Virus record (IMG/VR): IMGVR_UViG_3300042562_000515
Location: 1-36,870 of that record
Strand: one strand, 5' to 3'
Source: a virus
Length of the DNA stretch: 36,870 bases
The notes beneath the pieces are model-generated. The model ran no database searches. It was not told the origin of the DNA and saw nothing but the letters and a program-made list of their open reading frames with translations. Made by a program: the position numbers and the translations under genes. Within the stretch, counting starts at the first letter, position 1. Each line of letters begins with the position of its first letter. Shown here piece after piece: positions 21,200 through 30,133 of this stretch.

Positions 21200-22201
21200 A
21201 TGGAGCAATTTTCAAAAGCTGATATAGCAAAAGAATATCGCAAAAAATATGGTTCTGAAATGCCGACATTAAAGCTGGCCAGAATAATGTTCAGTGAAAA
21301 TAATATACTATTTAAAAACCTAGAAGATGCCAGACAAAGACTTCGATATATTGAAGGGAAATCTGGAGTAAAAAACAAAATGAAGTTAAAAAGTTCGGAA
21401 TTTATTATGGAGGAGGCTCGGTCTTATAACCCATATAAATTACCACAATCGGATGAATCATCTTATGAGCCATTCGTTTTGCAGGGCTTCAGACGCATCG
21501 CATTATTTTCAGACATACATCTGCCATATCATAATATTGATGCGCTGAGCATCGCAATACAGTATTGTAAGAAAGAAAAACCAGACCTTGTTCTACTTAA
21601 TGGCGATACTCTTGATTGCTACCAGATGAGCCGATTTGGGAAAGATCCTAAAAAGCGAAACTTTGCTCACGAGATTAATACGCTAAAGCTATTTTTTGAC
21701 GTATTAAAAAAAGAATTTGACTGCCAAATAATTTTCAAACACGGAAATCACGAAGAACGATATGACCACTTCTTGCAACAGAAAGCTGGAGAACTGATAG
21801 GAATGGATGAATTTGTTTTGGACAATATAATCAGAGCAAGGTCTGAAGGCATCCAGATAATTGGAGATAAGAGAATAATTCACGCAAATAATCTGAATAT
21901 TATTCACGGCCACGAATTCAGTCAAGGATTTTTCTCTCCAGTCAATGTTGCCAGAGGATTAGCACTTCGAGCCAAGGCAAGTGCGATACAAGGACACAAT
22001 CATCAGTCCAGCGAGCATTCTCAAGTAGATATTAATGGCAAAGTTATGACAACTTGGTCTACTGGTTGCCTATGTGAACTGCATCCAGCCTATGCACCCA
22101 TCAATAACTGGAATCACGGATTTGCCGTCATTGATCTCGATTCTAATGGCAGCGATTTCGAGGTAAGAAATAAGCGAATTTATAAGGGAAAAATTCTTTA
22201 A
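21200..22201 (+). CDS. Calcineurin-like metallophosphoesterase with N-terminal HTH-like extension
   Basis: A 333-residue enzyme. The metal motifs appear in order: FSDIHLPYH (about 103-111), NGDTLD (about 134-139), KHGNHEER (about 180-187), HGHEF (near 221), QGHNHQ (about 246-251). The first 90 residues are a helical, basic extension (YRKKYGSEMPTLKLARIM) of unknown role. ATG 21200 is chosen over TTG 21161, which lies by the terminator T-run. Phage homologs act on nucleotides or DNA ends; the substrate is not visible here. It is the last gene of the plus-strand cassette. Confidence 0.85.
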   Translation: MEQFSKADIAKEYRKKYGSEMPTLKLARIMFSENNILFKNLEDARQRLRYIEGKSGVKNKMKLKSSEFIMEEARSYNPYKLPQSDESSYEPFVLQGFRRIALFSDIHLPYHNIDALSIAIQYCKKEKPDLVLLNGDTLDCYQMSRFGKDPKKRNFAHEINTLKLFFDVLKKEFDCQIIFKHGNHEERYDHFLQQKAGELIGMDEFVLDNIIRARSEGIQIIGDKRIIHANNLNIIHGHEFSQGFFSPVNVARGLALRAKASAIQGHNHQSSEHSQVDINGKVMTTWSTGCLCELHPAYAPINNWNHGFAVIDLDSNGSDFEVRNKRIYKGKIL

Positions 22202-22215
22202 ATTTTAATATATTA

Positions 22216-22254
22216 TTACTTTGGCTTTAATTTTTTAAAAAAGAATCAAAGTAA
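22216..22254. terminator. Bidirectional hairpin between convergent genes
   Basis: TTACTTTG (22216-22223) and CAAAGTAA (22247-22254) pair across a loop rich in T then A runs. It lies between the convergent metallophosphoesterase and MuF genes. GC content of the stem is low, so termination strength is uncertain. Confidence 0.5.
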
Positions 22255-22274
22255 AATATCAACTCTCCTAATTA

Positions 22275-23147
22275 TTAGCGCATTCCAGCCCTGCCTTCTT
22301 TTTTTGCTACCTCATACGCAGCATCAGTAATCGGAAAAATCGTATGTCGGCAGTTATAACCACCAGCATTTGTAAAGATTGTTACAGAGTTAGTGCCAGC
22401 CATACGGCCATCCCAGTTACCAAGCGATGCCCATTTCTGGACTTCTTCTTTGGTATATACTCTGCCAGTTCGAGCCTTGCAGAACGGTCTTGAATCTTCA
22501 ATGACAGTGCCTTGGTATCTGTAATAATTGAATCCAAGATCATCAGATATAGTCTGGATGTACTCACGATTGAAGCCCATCACGGCATCATTGGTAGCCT
22601 GCTTAATGTATCGCTGAAGAAATGGCAATTCCTCTGGAGTGCCTTTAATAAACTTGGCTAGTGTCTTCTGGAGTTCTGTTCGGCTACCTACTCCAGATAC
22701 ATTGGCCTTTAAGACTTCTGTAATCGCATTGCCGAAATTATCCCGAATGCCAGCACCTAGCAGGTTGGAAGTAGTTACATCAATATTCGCAGCCAGCAAA
22801 GCCTCATACAACGCTTTCTTTGGCACGAATGGCGAATCGAGTATCAATCCTATATATTCGTTTGAAAGGTCAGCCAGTTCGTTAAATCCATCCGTAATCT
22901 TGGCAACTTCCTTTTGATAGGTTGGATTGTTTACGATGGTATCAGCAATTTCTTGCTTTAGCTTTATCATTTCACGCAAGGTCTTAACCCGGTCTTTAGG
23001 GTCAAGACTTAGCTGGTTCGTTATATCAATGACCTTATTGGATAGTTCGCTGAATACTTTCGGCAGAGCCTTGTCCATTCCTGCCTCCATTGAAGTTTGC
23101 AGGTCTTGAATTTTGCGAATGACTTTGAGTTCCTTTTCTGATGGCAT
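22275..23147 (-). CDS. MuF-like minor head protein
   Basis: A 290-residue protein. The first about 140 residues are helical; the C-terminal part holds the MuF pattern: YQGTVIEDSRPFCKARTGRV (about 210-229), then TKEEVQKWASLGNWDG and GGYNCRHTIFPI (about 264-275). This is the phage Mu F/SPP1 gp7 type of minor head protein that is injected or stabilises the portal vertex. ATG at 23147 is preferred over a TTG two codons upstream. It is 67 bases from the divergent nuclease gene; its own -7 box TACTTTTG is 3 bases before the start, so a very short leader is possible. Confidence 0.85.
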   Translation of the reverse strand: MPSEKELKVIRKIQDLQTSMEAGMDKALPKVFSELSNKVIDITNQLSLDPKDRVKTLREMIKLKQEIADTIVNNPTYQKEVAKITDGFNELADLSNEYIGLILDSPFVPKKALYEALLAANIDVTTSNLLGAGIRDNFGNAITEVLKANVSGVGSRTELQKTLAKFIKGTPEELPFLQRYIKQATNDAVMGFNREYIQTISDDLGFNYYRYQGTVIEDSRPFCKARTGRVYTKEEVQKWASLGNWDGRMAGTNSVTIFTNAGGYNCRHTIFPITDAAYEVAKKEGRAGMR

Positions 23148-23150
23148 TCC

Positions 23151-23158
23151 CAAAAGTA
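23151..23158 (-). promoter_or_regulatory. Possible promoter giving a nearly leaderless MuF transcript
   Basis: TACTTTTG (23158-23151 on the minus strand) matches TAnnTTTG, with TTTG 17 bases upstream. The ATG begins at 23147, so a normal start site would fall at or inside the start codon. This could be coincidence. Confidence 0.3.
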
Positions 23159-23187
23159 ACGCATTTTTCGCATTTCAAATAAATTCG

Positions 23188-23206
23188 TAGATTTCAAGTA
23201 AATCTA
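23188..23206. repeat. Inverted repeat before the nuclease gene
   Basis: TAGATTT (23188-23194) and AAATCTA (23200-23206) form a perfect 7-base palindrome with a 5-base spacer, ending 6 bases before the nuclease ATG. It overlaps a weak -7-like TAGATTTC. Likely an operator for the neighbouring gene; inferred only from symmetry. Confidence 0.4.
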
Positions 23207-23212
23207 AAAATT

Positions 23213-23740
23213 ATGTTTTCATCCTCAAATACACCAAGAAAAAATAAGTTCATTAAATACCAGAGAGCAATTCAGAGGTACTTTATCTCAAAAGGGTTCG
23301 GAGTTATGGAAACTGGTAGCGAGGCAGCACCATTTGACATTTTACTCAGCAAGCCATCAGATAAGGGAAATATTCTTTGTGGGATTGGAGAAATCAAATG
23401 CCGAGAACTTGCAGGAAGCACACCAGTTACATTAGAATATCTTTCCAGAAACGGAGGCTTATTAATCTGTAATGCCAAAATGAACAAAAACAAAATCTAT
23501 TCTAAGGTTTTCGGATGTCCATTTTTCGTGATTAGCTACTTACTTCAAGATGAACTGTTATTAATCTGGAAGGTTACAGATGAATTTGGCGATCAGCTTT
23601 TAAATTATGAAGTAAAAACCACTACAACCAAGTTCGATTGTAATGGTGGCTCTAAAACGCAAGAAAATGCCTTCCTGCCAATGGTGACTCCACTATTGAC
23701 TGAAAGGCATCTATCTATTGATCCAGAGTTATTCTTATAA
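23213..23740 (+). CDS. PD-(D/E)XK-like nuclease on the strand opposite the virion genes
   Basis: A 175-residue protein with a PD-(D/E)XK-like site: APFDILLS (D42) and GEIKCRE (E60, K62), in a strand-helix arrangement. No recognition domain is seen. It sits alone on the plus strand between MuF and portal, both on the minus strand, and its stop overlaps the portal stop by 6 bases. Such inserted genes are often selfish or anti-competitor nucleases, but a role in packaging or head maturation is possible. Family assignment is by motif only. Confidence 0.65.
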   Translation: MFSSSNTPRKNKFIKYQRAIQRYFISKGFGVMETGSEAAPFDILLSKPSDKGNILCGIGEIKCRELAGSTPVTLEYLSRNGGLLICNAKMNKNKIYSKVFGCPFFVISYLLQDELLLIWKVTDEFGDQLLNYEVKTTTTKFDCNGGSKTQENAFLPMVTPLLTERHLSIDPELFL

Positions 23741-25540
23741 ACCTGCTGGCATTATTGGAACAATGCTAGCGTTAATTTGAGCAGTTTTTTCAACCGCCAT
23801 CTGCATCACATCGGCCCTTTGTTGAGTTAAATCCTTCTTGAACCACATCGGGTCTGATTCTGAAAGTATCATAATGAAAGATGAAAGGTTAGCCGAAAGG
23901 ACATAATCAACCTTTGCGCAGCCGTTGGAACTTAACAAGACCGTTTTTTCATCAATGGTCTTGTAAGGCAATGGATCCAGTGCAGCTACCAGTTTAAGGT
24001 AGATTTTCTGCGGTGAGTTCTCGCCATATAGCTTCTCAACGTAATCCATTTCGATGCCGTTAATGATTATTGGGCTAAAGTTAGAAGCCCTAGCCTTAGC
24101 CAGCATATCGCCAATGATTTCAGAGGTCAATACATCGAAATCAGTTGGAACGGTAATCGATGGGAGTGCATTCTGGACTTTTTCTTCAGTCAATAAAGCC
24201 GAGGCAAAAAGTGAATTGTAACGCTGGTAAAGTATATGATAAGAAGCCAACCGATACACGGCAGCCAGATGTACGCAGACTGAATAGCAGAAAGTATTTA
24301 ACTCTTTGCGGTCAAATTCTTTAGCAATCCCAGATTGGTTAGCTGGTATCTGGCCAAGTATCTCCAGACCGATTGCCTTAAAACCTTGAAATTCTTTGTA
24401 AACTATATCCTCTTGAAACAACTTAACGGCATCCGTTGGCCGTTCAATATATCCAGCAGGCGGAATCGGTGGTACAAGCGGTGTAGGATTGATTGCAGAG
24501 ATTCGGTCAATGTTTACCTCCATTAAGCCAAATGGACTGGTAGAAGCCCTACCAGAGCCTTTACACTCGCCACAACCTACTTTCTCATTTTTGCTATTGC
24601 TACGTTCTCCAGTACCATTGCAGGTCTTGCAAGGGCTTAATCTTAATGCCCACTTCTGAGGCAATGCGTGAACGGCATATAAGACATTCAAATCATCAGT
24701 CCGATACAGAACCTCATTCCAAGCTGGCAAGCAAGGCTCAAGAACTGAATCGTATAACAGATGGCCGTCTTCTTCTTCATCAATTACATTACCGACCTTA
24801 ATAACTGGCAGATGCTGAAACTGAAACGGTATAAAAAATACTTTAAATGGGTTGGCATCTTTGTAGGGCCCTATCTGGCGAAATAAAACAAGTCCTTCGG
24901 TGGTTATGGCAAGGAATTGCTGCCACTCAACTTTATTTTGGTCCTTCCATTCTTCAACTTCAACCAGCACCCAGTTTTCACCTTCATAAATCAAATCCTC
25001 AGAAGTGAATATCTGCGGGTAAGGCTTTGTGAAGTCAAGTTCGGTTACTTGGTCTGGATTCTTTATGAACTCTGATATTCTTGGTAAGATTGCTACGATA
25101 GCGTTGGCATCTTGTAGGTACATCTTCAAGAATACGTTAAATGTCCACGTTTCCAAATCTGGAACCAATGGCATCAGATTCTTAACGTAGTATTCCAGCG
25201 TATTAACTTGGTTGCCTACCTTTTCAGCGATACCAGTTTTTTTATAGTCAGACTCCCAACGGATTTTAAAGTCATCAGCCTGCTGGATTTTTTGTAAGAA
25301 CTGGTAAACTCGGCCAGTGAAGACCTTTGATGGGCTTTGCCATCTGCGTTTCCTATATTCACGCATCCATAGTTCTTCTGATGGATGCTGAACCTTTAAG
25401 AGTTCCTCGGGATACTCATTATCGAAATGATATTCCAGTACCTCGGCTTTTTCACGAGCCTCTTTAATGTATTCACATTTCCCATTGCGGATTTCTTCAT
25501 CCAGCAAATAGTCTAATAGTATCCCGATTAACTCTTCCAT
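23735..25540 (-). CDS. Portal protein with an inserted DnaJ-like zinc finger
   Basis: A 601-residue protein, the usual length for a portal, sitting near MuF and the tail genes. Portal identity rests on size and neighbours: the sequence is divergent and I do not see a strong signature. It has an inserted cysteine-rich hairpin at residues 304-331 (CKTCNGTG, then CGECKGSG; bases about 24548-24631), the CxxCxGxG repeat of DnaJ zinc fingers. Portals normally lack this. The insertion lies next to a likely stem/wing region, so it may bind another virion or host protein. Confidence 0.7.
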   Translation of the reverse strand: MEELIGILLDYLLDEEIRNGKCEYIKEAREKAEVLEYHFDNEYPEELLKVQHPSEELWMREYRKRRWQSPSKVFTGRVYQFLQKIQQADDFKIRWESDYKKTGIAEKVGNQVNTLEYYVKNLMPLVPDLETWTFNVFLKMYLQDANAIVAILPRISEFIKNPDQVTELDFTKPYPQIFTSEDLIYEGENWVLVEVEEWKDQNKVEWQQFLAITTEGLVLFRQIGPYKDANPFKVFFIPFQFQHLPVIKVGNVIDEEEDGHLLYDSVLEPCLPAWNEVLYRTDDLNVLYAVHALPQKWALRLSPCKTCNGTGERSNSKNEKVGCGECKGSGRASTSPFGLMEVNIDRISAINPTPLVPPIPPAGYIERPTDAVKLFQEDIVYKEFQGFKAIGLEILGQIPANQSGIAKEFDRKELNTFCYSVCVHLAAVYRLASYHILYQRYNSLFASALLTEEKVQNALPSITVPTDFDVLTSEIIGDMLAKARASNFSPIIINGIEMDYVEKLYGENSPQKIYLKLVAALDPLPYKTIDEKTVLLSSNGCAKVDYVLSANLSSFIMILSESDPMWFKKDLTQQRADVMQMAVEKTAQINASIVPIMPAGL

Positions 25541-25550
25541 TTAATTAGTC

Positions 25551-26417
25551 TCAAATAACAGTAGCACAATGAGTATAAGTACCTAGGATGCAACCAGAGG
25601 CAGTCTGAGCAATTACATCGAATGTAACAGTTCCAGTTCCAGATGGTGCATTCAACGATAAAGTAGTTGTAAGTCCAGTAGGAGTTACAATATCAATAAA
25701 TAATATTGGGTTGCTAATATTCTCAACTGACCAAATTGGATCTCCCATCAATAAATCAAGACCAGTAATGTTTAATGCAGCAGTAAATGGTGCAAGTACA
25801 TCTACATCTAAATTATTAACAACAACACAAGCAGTTCCATCATCTGGAGTAATTTCAAAATAAAGACCTTCTAAGAAAGAATCAGTATCGAACTCGTAAG
25901 GCAATGGATTAACCTTAGCAATCCAAGTAACTGAAACTTCAGCTTGTTGGTATGTATTAAGGTCAGCAGATATAACTGGATCTCCAATTACGGTTACATA
26001 GTTCCCAGACGCATCCCATATTCGAGAAGGAGTAAAGAAATAGAAATCGTAATTCTGAGATGAAGCCAGAATATCATTGTAAAACTCAACATTTCCAAGA
26101 ACTACACCTTGCATATCGGTATAATTAACGGTGTGAGTCTTAGCTAATGCCTTCGTATTCTGCATTCCTCTACCAGTTGTAGTAGCGGTATCTGGCTTTG
26201 GTTTTTCACCAGAAGTGTTAAACACGATGAAAGCATTATCAGCAAGATAAGCCTCTAATAAAGAGGTTCTCCATAATTCAGCAGTAGTTTTATTAATATA
26301 AGCTGATGCAGACTTCTTAACGTAAGCAACTGCAACAATCTTATTCTGAAACTCTGGATCGCATTGGAAGTTAGTATAACATCCGATGTCTGGGCAGGTA
26401 AATGAGTATAATGACAT
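25551..26417 (-). CDS. Tail tube-like protein with C-terminal extension (paralog A)
   Basis: A 288-residue protein whose first about 180 residues are a close paralog of the protein at 26428-27003 (both start MS-x-YSFTCPDIGCYTN and share FNTSGEKPKPDTATTTGRGM). The last about 100 residues are extra, beta-rich and cysteine-containing (TPTGLTTTLSLNAPSGTGTV), consistent with an Ig-like appendage. Two adjacent tail tube-type proteins, one with an Ig-like tail, suggest a decorated tail tube. No homology check was run. Confidence 0.6.
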   Translation of the reverse strand: MSLYSFTCPDIGCYTNFQCDPEFQNKIVAVAYVKKSASAYINKTTAELWRTSLLEAYLADNAFIVFNTSGEKPKPDTATTTGRGMQNTKALAKTHTVNYTDMQGVVLGNVEFYNDILASSQNYDFYFFTPSRIWDASGNYVTVIGDPVISADLNTYQQAEVSVTWIAKVNPLPYEFDTDSFLEGLYFEITPDDGTACVVVNNLDVDVLAPFTAALNITGLDLLMGDPIWSVENISNPILFIDIVTPTGLTTTLSLNAPSGTGTVTFDVIAQTASGCILGTYTHCATVI

Positions 26418-26427
26418 TTGTTAAATA

Positions 26428-27003
26428 TTAACAGCCGACTACGCCAGCATAGGTTAGAAATGTATTAGTATCAAATTCAAACGGAAGTGGGTTAGTCTTA
26501 CTTACCCAAGTAACTGCAACCTCGGCTTGCTGATAGGTATTCAAATCAGCAGAGATAACTGGATCACCTATAACAGTAACATACTTACCAGAGGCATCCC
26601 AGATTCTACTAGGAGTGAAATAGTAGAAATCAAAGTTCTGAGAGGTTGCTAAAATGTCGTTATAAAATTGGACATTCGTATCAACCACACCTTGCATATC
26701 AACGTAATTAACTGTATGGGTCTTGGCAAGTGCTTTAGTGTTCTGCATACCTCGGCCAGTAGTTGTCGCAGTATCTGGTTTTGGCTTCTCGCCAGAAGTA
26801 TTGAAAACAATATAACCTTGACCAGCCGAATAACGACTAAGCAAAGCAGCAGACCAAAGTTCTGGAGTAGATTTTTCAGTCGGTGTTAAAGCGAATGCTT
26901 TTTTCACGTATGCCACTGCAATAATCTTATTCTGAAACTCTGGATCGCACTGATAATTGGTATAACAACCAATATCGGGGCAAGTGAAAGAGTAAATAGA
27001 CAT
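26428..27003 (-). CDS. Tail tube-like protein, short form (paralog B)
   Basis: A 191-residue protein, nearly collinear with the N-terminal two-thirds of the 288-residue neighbour and ending in a short tail FLTYAGVVGC. It is upstream of paralog A in transcription order and 10 bases from it. The pair probably arose by tandem duplication with later gain or loss of the appendage domain. Beta-rich composition and tail-cluster position suggest the tail tube, inferred. Confidence 0.6.
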   Translation of the reverse strand: MSIYSFTCPDIGCYTNYQCDPEFQNKIIAVAYVKKAFALTPTEKSTPELWSAALLSRYSAGQGYIVFNTSGEKPKPDTATTTGRGMQNTKALAKTHTVNYVDMQGVVDTNVQFYNDILATSQNFDFYYFTPSRIWDASGKYVTVIGDPVISADLNTYQQAEVAVTWVSKTNPLPFEFDTNTFLTYAGVVGC

Positions 27004-27015
27004 AGTATTTTTTTA

Positions 27016-29145
27016 TTAACAATTTATACAACTGTTATTTTTCGGCTGGAAGCCTTGAACAAGTACCGAGAATTTCATCTGAGCCAAATCCTCAAAACTG
27101 CTCTGCGTTGTGAAATCTTGAATGGTGGCAACCTCAATATCTCCTTCAACGAAGACATTTTTGTCGTTCCAGACTAGGAATGGATGTCGGGTGGCATCGG
27201 TCATCGCAAACTGGGTCGGTTCATCAAAAAAATCTGTATGCAAATCTAGTGTTAAATCTTGTTTATTCTGCGGTCTTTTATAAACCCCATTTGACTGCCG
27301 ATAAGTGGCCTCGTTAATTCTTGGTTTTGCACCTCCGCCATTAAGACCTACTCGGATGCGCTGCCTCCAATCGTCATAGTATTCGAAGCCCTGCGCTATT
27401 GATGAAGGGTTGCCGTAAAACTCAATGATTGTCGAGAAGCAATCGGAATTATCAATCCTAATCGGATTTGAAGTAGAATATATTTCAAGTGCCGTTTCTG
27501 ATTGATTGTATAATCCCAGTTTGTACTCACCAGTTGCAACCGATGGTATGTCCATTGATGCTTGCAATTGCGTTGGAAGATTACAAAGTGACCCTTCATA
27601 ACAATTATGCCAAGTGGTTATTGGGCCAAAAGTGGTTATATAACCTAATGAGGCTAATGGTATAAAATTTTGATCCCAATTAGTAATTGTCCAAGTTAAT
27701 CGATACCCTCCGCTTATAATAATATAACTAGCGAATCCTATGGTAAGATCATCCACAAAATTATTTAACCAATCTAGTACAATTCCTCCAGATGTATTAC
27801 ATACTTGCGTATAGCTAGGTAATATTGAACTATAAGCAATTGTGTCTTCAAATAATGCTGCTCTTGTAATTGAATCACAAGGAACGATAAAGGAACTAGG
27901 AAAATCAAAAGTAAATATTAAATTAGGCGGTCTTTTTGCTTCTCCAATTTCTTGAATGAAATTTTCTTGGCAATCGAATAAACCAATTTTAGCGTTAAAT
28001 ATTCCAGTTGTATTAGTGATTGATGGAATTACATTGAACTGAAATTGGTCAGCTGTCTTGGCTGGCATTGCATAGTATTCAACTGGGATAGCGCAGGCAT
28101 CGACAAAGCAAATCTGCTCATAATCGTACCATATATTTTCTGGGTCATTTGAATAACTTTTCCCAAATGTTGGCGAATAAGGTAGTTGTGTTGTAGGTAA
28201 TGTAGCCTCCATAATAGCCAATTGACCAACTGTTAAGCTAGTCCATCTATTAAAAAATCTCTGCCATTGCCATTCAACATCGAATCTTCCAACTATTCCG
28301 AATGATTCTTTGGTTGCATTATTAAAAAATGTGTACTGAACTCTTGGGTATCCAGTTAAATCATAACCTCCTAAAACTGCCCATCCATCTGGCAAAATCA
28401 AATAAATAATATATGAATTAATGTCTATTGCAGTTTTCGTATTGTTAAGGCCAAATTCTATGATTTTGTTCATCAATAAAATCATATACTTTTCATCGGC
28501 AGACATTGCAGAAACTGACATACTCCAATAAGGCGAAACTGGTGCCGTAATTAGCGGATAGCGTTCACCAAATCCACTCGCTTCATTGAATTTGCAATCC
28601 TGCAATCTAGCAACACTAGATGTAGCTATTCCAGTTGTTGAATTATATTGATACTCTTGCGGAAAGAATGAAGCACCATTTATGTGAGCAATTTCCAAGG
28701 CTCGATATGCTGCTATTTCTGTTGAAAATAATGGCAGCGAATAATCGTATGGATAGCTGGTATCTGTGTTTGCCGTTACGGTTAAGGAATCAATAATTCC
28801 ATCCGTAGTAACTATATCCATTACATACTTTTGCGCTGGATTAACTGCGATTAGTTGCAGGTCAGTGATGTAATACTGCCAAGTCTGAGTACCAGAACCA
28901 ACTGGAGGCAATGGAATCGGATATGATGGAACCAATACGAAGTTGTAATGGTATGGTGCTGCATTCCTTTCATCAATGAAATTCTGGATTAATTGCAATG
29001 CAAAACCAAGTGATGCGCCTACACCAAATCCACTTGGAATATCAGTTACAAACCCATACAAGGCATCTACGGTCGGAGTAAATGCTGGTTCGAATCCAGC
29101 GTTCCAGTTGGATTGTTCGAATCGGTAAAAAGGATTTGTACTCAT
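27016..29145 (-). CDS. Large tail/baseplate protein, unknown
   Basis: A 709-residue beta-rich protein with many aromatic residues and scattered cysteines, ending NNSCINC. It starts MSTNPFYRFEQSNWNAGFEP. No domain recognised. It lies between the fibre genes and the tail tube pair, so a baseplate or tail-tip component is likely. Bases about 27640-28050 (residues about 365-500) are visibly more AT-rich than the rest, suggesting domain exchange. Confidence 0.65.
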   Translation of the reverse strand: MSTNPFYRFEQSNWNAGFEPAFTPTVDALYGFVTDIPSGFGVGASLGFALQLIQNFIDERNAAPYHYNFVLVPSYPIPLPPVGSGTQTWQYYITDLQLIAVNPAQKYVMDIVTTDGIIDSLTVTANTDTSYPYDYSLPLFSTEIAAYRALEIAHINGASFFPQEYQYNSTTGIATSSVARLQDCKFNEASGFGERYPLITAPVSPYWSMSVSAMSADEKYMILLMNKIIEFGLNNTKTAIDINSYIIYLILPDGWAVLGGYDLTGYPRVQYTFFNNATKESFGIVGRFDVEWQWQRFFNRWTSLTVGQLAIMEATLPTTQLPYSPTFGKSYSNDPENIWYDYEQICFVDACAIPVEYYAMPAKTADQFQFNVIPSITNTTGIFNAKIGLFDCQENFIQEIGEAKRPPNLIFTFDFPSSFIVPCDSITRAALFEDTIAYSSILPSYTQVCNTSGGIVLDWLNNFVDDLTIGFASYIIISGGYRLTWTITNWDQNFIPLASLGYITTFGPITTWHNCYEGSLCNLPTQLQASMDIPSVATGEYKLGLYNQSETALEIYSTSNPIRIDNSDCFSTIIEFYGNPSSIAQGFEYYDDWRQRIRVGLNGGGAKPRINEATYRQSNGVYKRPQNKQDLTLDLHTDFFDEPTQFAMTDATRHPFLVWNDKNVFVEGDIEVATIQDFTTQSSFEDLAQMKFSVLVQGFQPKNNSCINC

Positions 29146-29348
29146 TATAATTCTGGATCTGGTTTAGGAATGTAATCAATCAAAGGTAATTCTTTCACCC
29201 AATCAATTGAGCATTGATCTACTTCTTCTTGCGAAATTATCCAATCATCGTTGATGTCTTGAATCGGGTTGAAGTAGCAGTCTGGAATGAATGCTACACC
29301 TTGCAATGAAGTAGCTTCTTCTGGTGTTAATAAATAGACTTGTATCAT
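29145..29348 (-). CDS. Small acidic tail-cluster protein
   Basis: A 67-residue acidic protein (DINDDWIISQEEVDQCSIDW in the middle) linked to both neighbours by one-base TAATG overlaps. The central segment has a loose resemblance to an EF-hand/dockerin loop, so calcium binding is possible but unproven. It may be an assembly chaperone or a fibre partner. Confidence 0.6.
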   Translation of the reverse strand: MIQVYLLTPEEATSLQGVAFIPDCYFNPIQDINDDWIISQEEVDQCSIDWVKELPLIDYIPKPDPEL

Positions 29349-30133
29349 TATACGTTGCGACCTAATGTTAATTGAAAGCTATTAACTAAAGTTGTCAATG
29401 CAATAGCATCGGAATCGGTAAGGGCTGCAAGGCCTGCCATAAATGCGAATGCTATTTGTTGGGTCGTAAATGTTCCCGCTGCCCCACTTTGATTTCTTGC
29501 ACCCAGATACATTTCAAGCGAAGGTAGGGCCGTTATTGCCGTTGTATTAGTACCTACACTAACACCATTCCGATAGGCTTCCATAAATGTAGTAGATGTT
29601 CTTCTGCCCAAATGGAATCTAGTAGTTGGATCTGGTGGATAAATTAAATTTGCAGCTACGTTTCCAATGACAAAATTGGCACCGTTGAAACTATGTGACG
29701 CAAATAAATTAGTTGCTGCGATTAAGCAACCCCAAGCCTTATTAATTGTCAAATCTTGGGTTCTTGAATAAATGCCCATAGCCATTCTATTTGTAGCCGC
29801 GTGGGTTGCAGGGTTGAAATATGTCCTAGCGTATGTATTAAGCCCATTTGGTTGCGCCCCATTAGCTGAATGTACCCATCCACCAGAAAAGAATAACCTA
29901 AATGCTCCATCTGTATTTAGGGGGTTTTTAAGATTATAAACGTGACTAGTTGCCGTACCCCCTACCATTGGATATATGGCACTCATTTTAGTCCATATTG
30001 ATGCAGACTTCAACCCAATCACTAAGTTATTAATCGCAGTTCGCTGGGTTAAATCGGTTATTGCAGCTGCTGTTATAAATGCTTGCGCATCGGCATCGTA
30101 AGCAATTCCAAATGCGTATGGATTAATTATCAC
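29348..30133 (-). CDS. Tail fibre-associated protein, LamG-like
   Basis: A 261-residue beta-rich protein with the general pattern of LamG/concanavalin-like fibre domains (SLEMYLGARNQSGAAGTFTT near 200-220, then a helical tail). It starts with GTG at 30133, overlapping the upstream stop as GTGA; no ATG gives a plausible N-terminus. Probably a receptor-binding or fibre-tip component. Confidence 0.65.
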   Translation of the reverse strand: MIINPYAFGIAYDADAQAFITAAAITDLTQRTAINNLVIGLKSASIWTKMSAIYPMVGGTATSHVYNLKNPLNTDGAFRLFFSGGWVHSANGAQPNGLNTYARTYFNPATHAATNRMAMGIYSRTQDLTINKAWGCLIAATNLFASHSFNGANFVIGNVAANLIYPPDPTTRFHLGRRTSTTFMEAYRNGVSVGTNTTAITALPSLEMYLGARNQSGAAGTFTTQQIAFAFMAGLAALTDSDAIALTTLVNSFQLTLGRNV

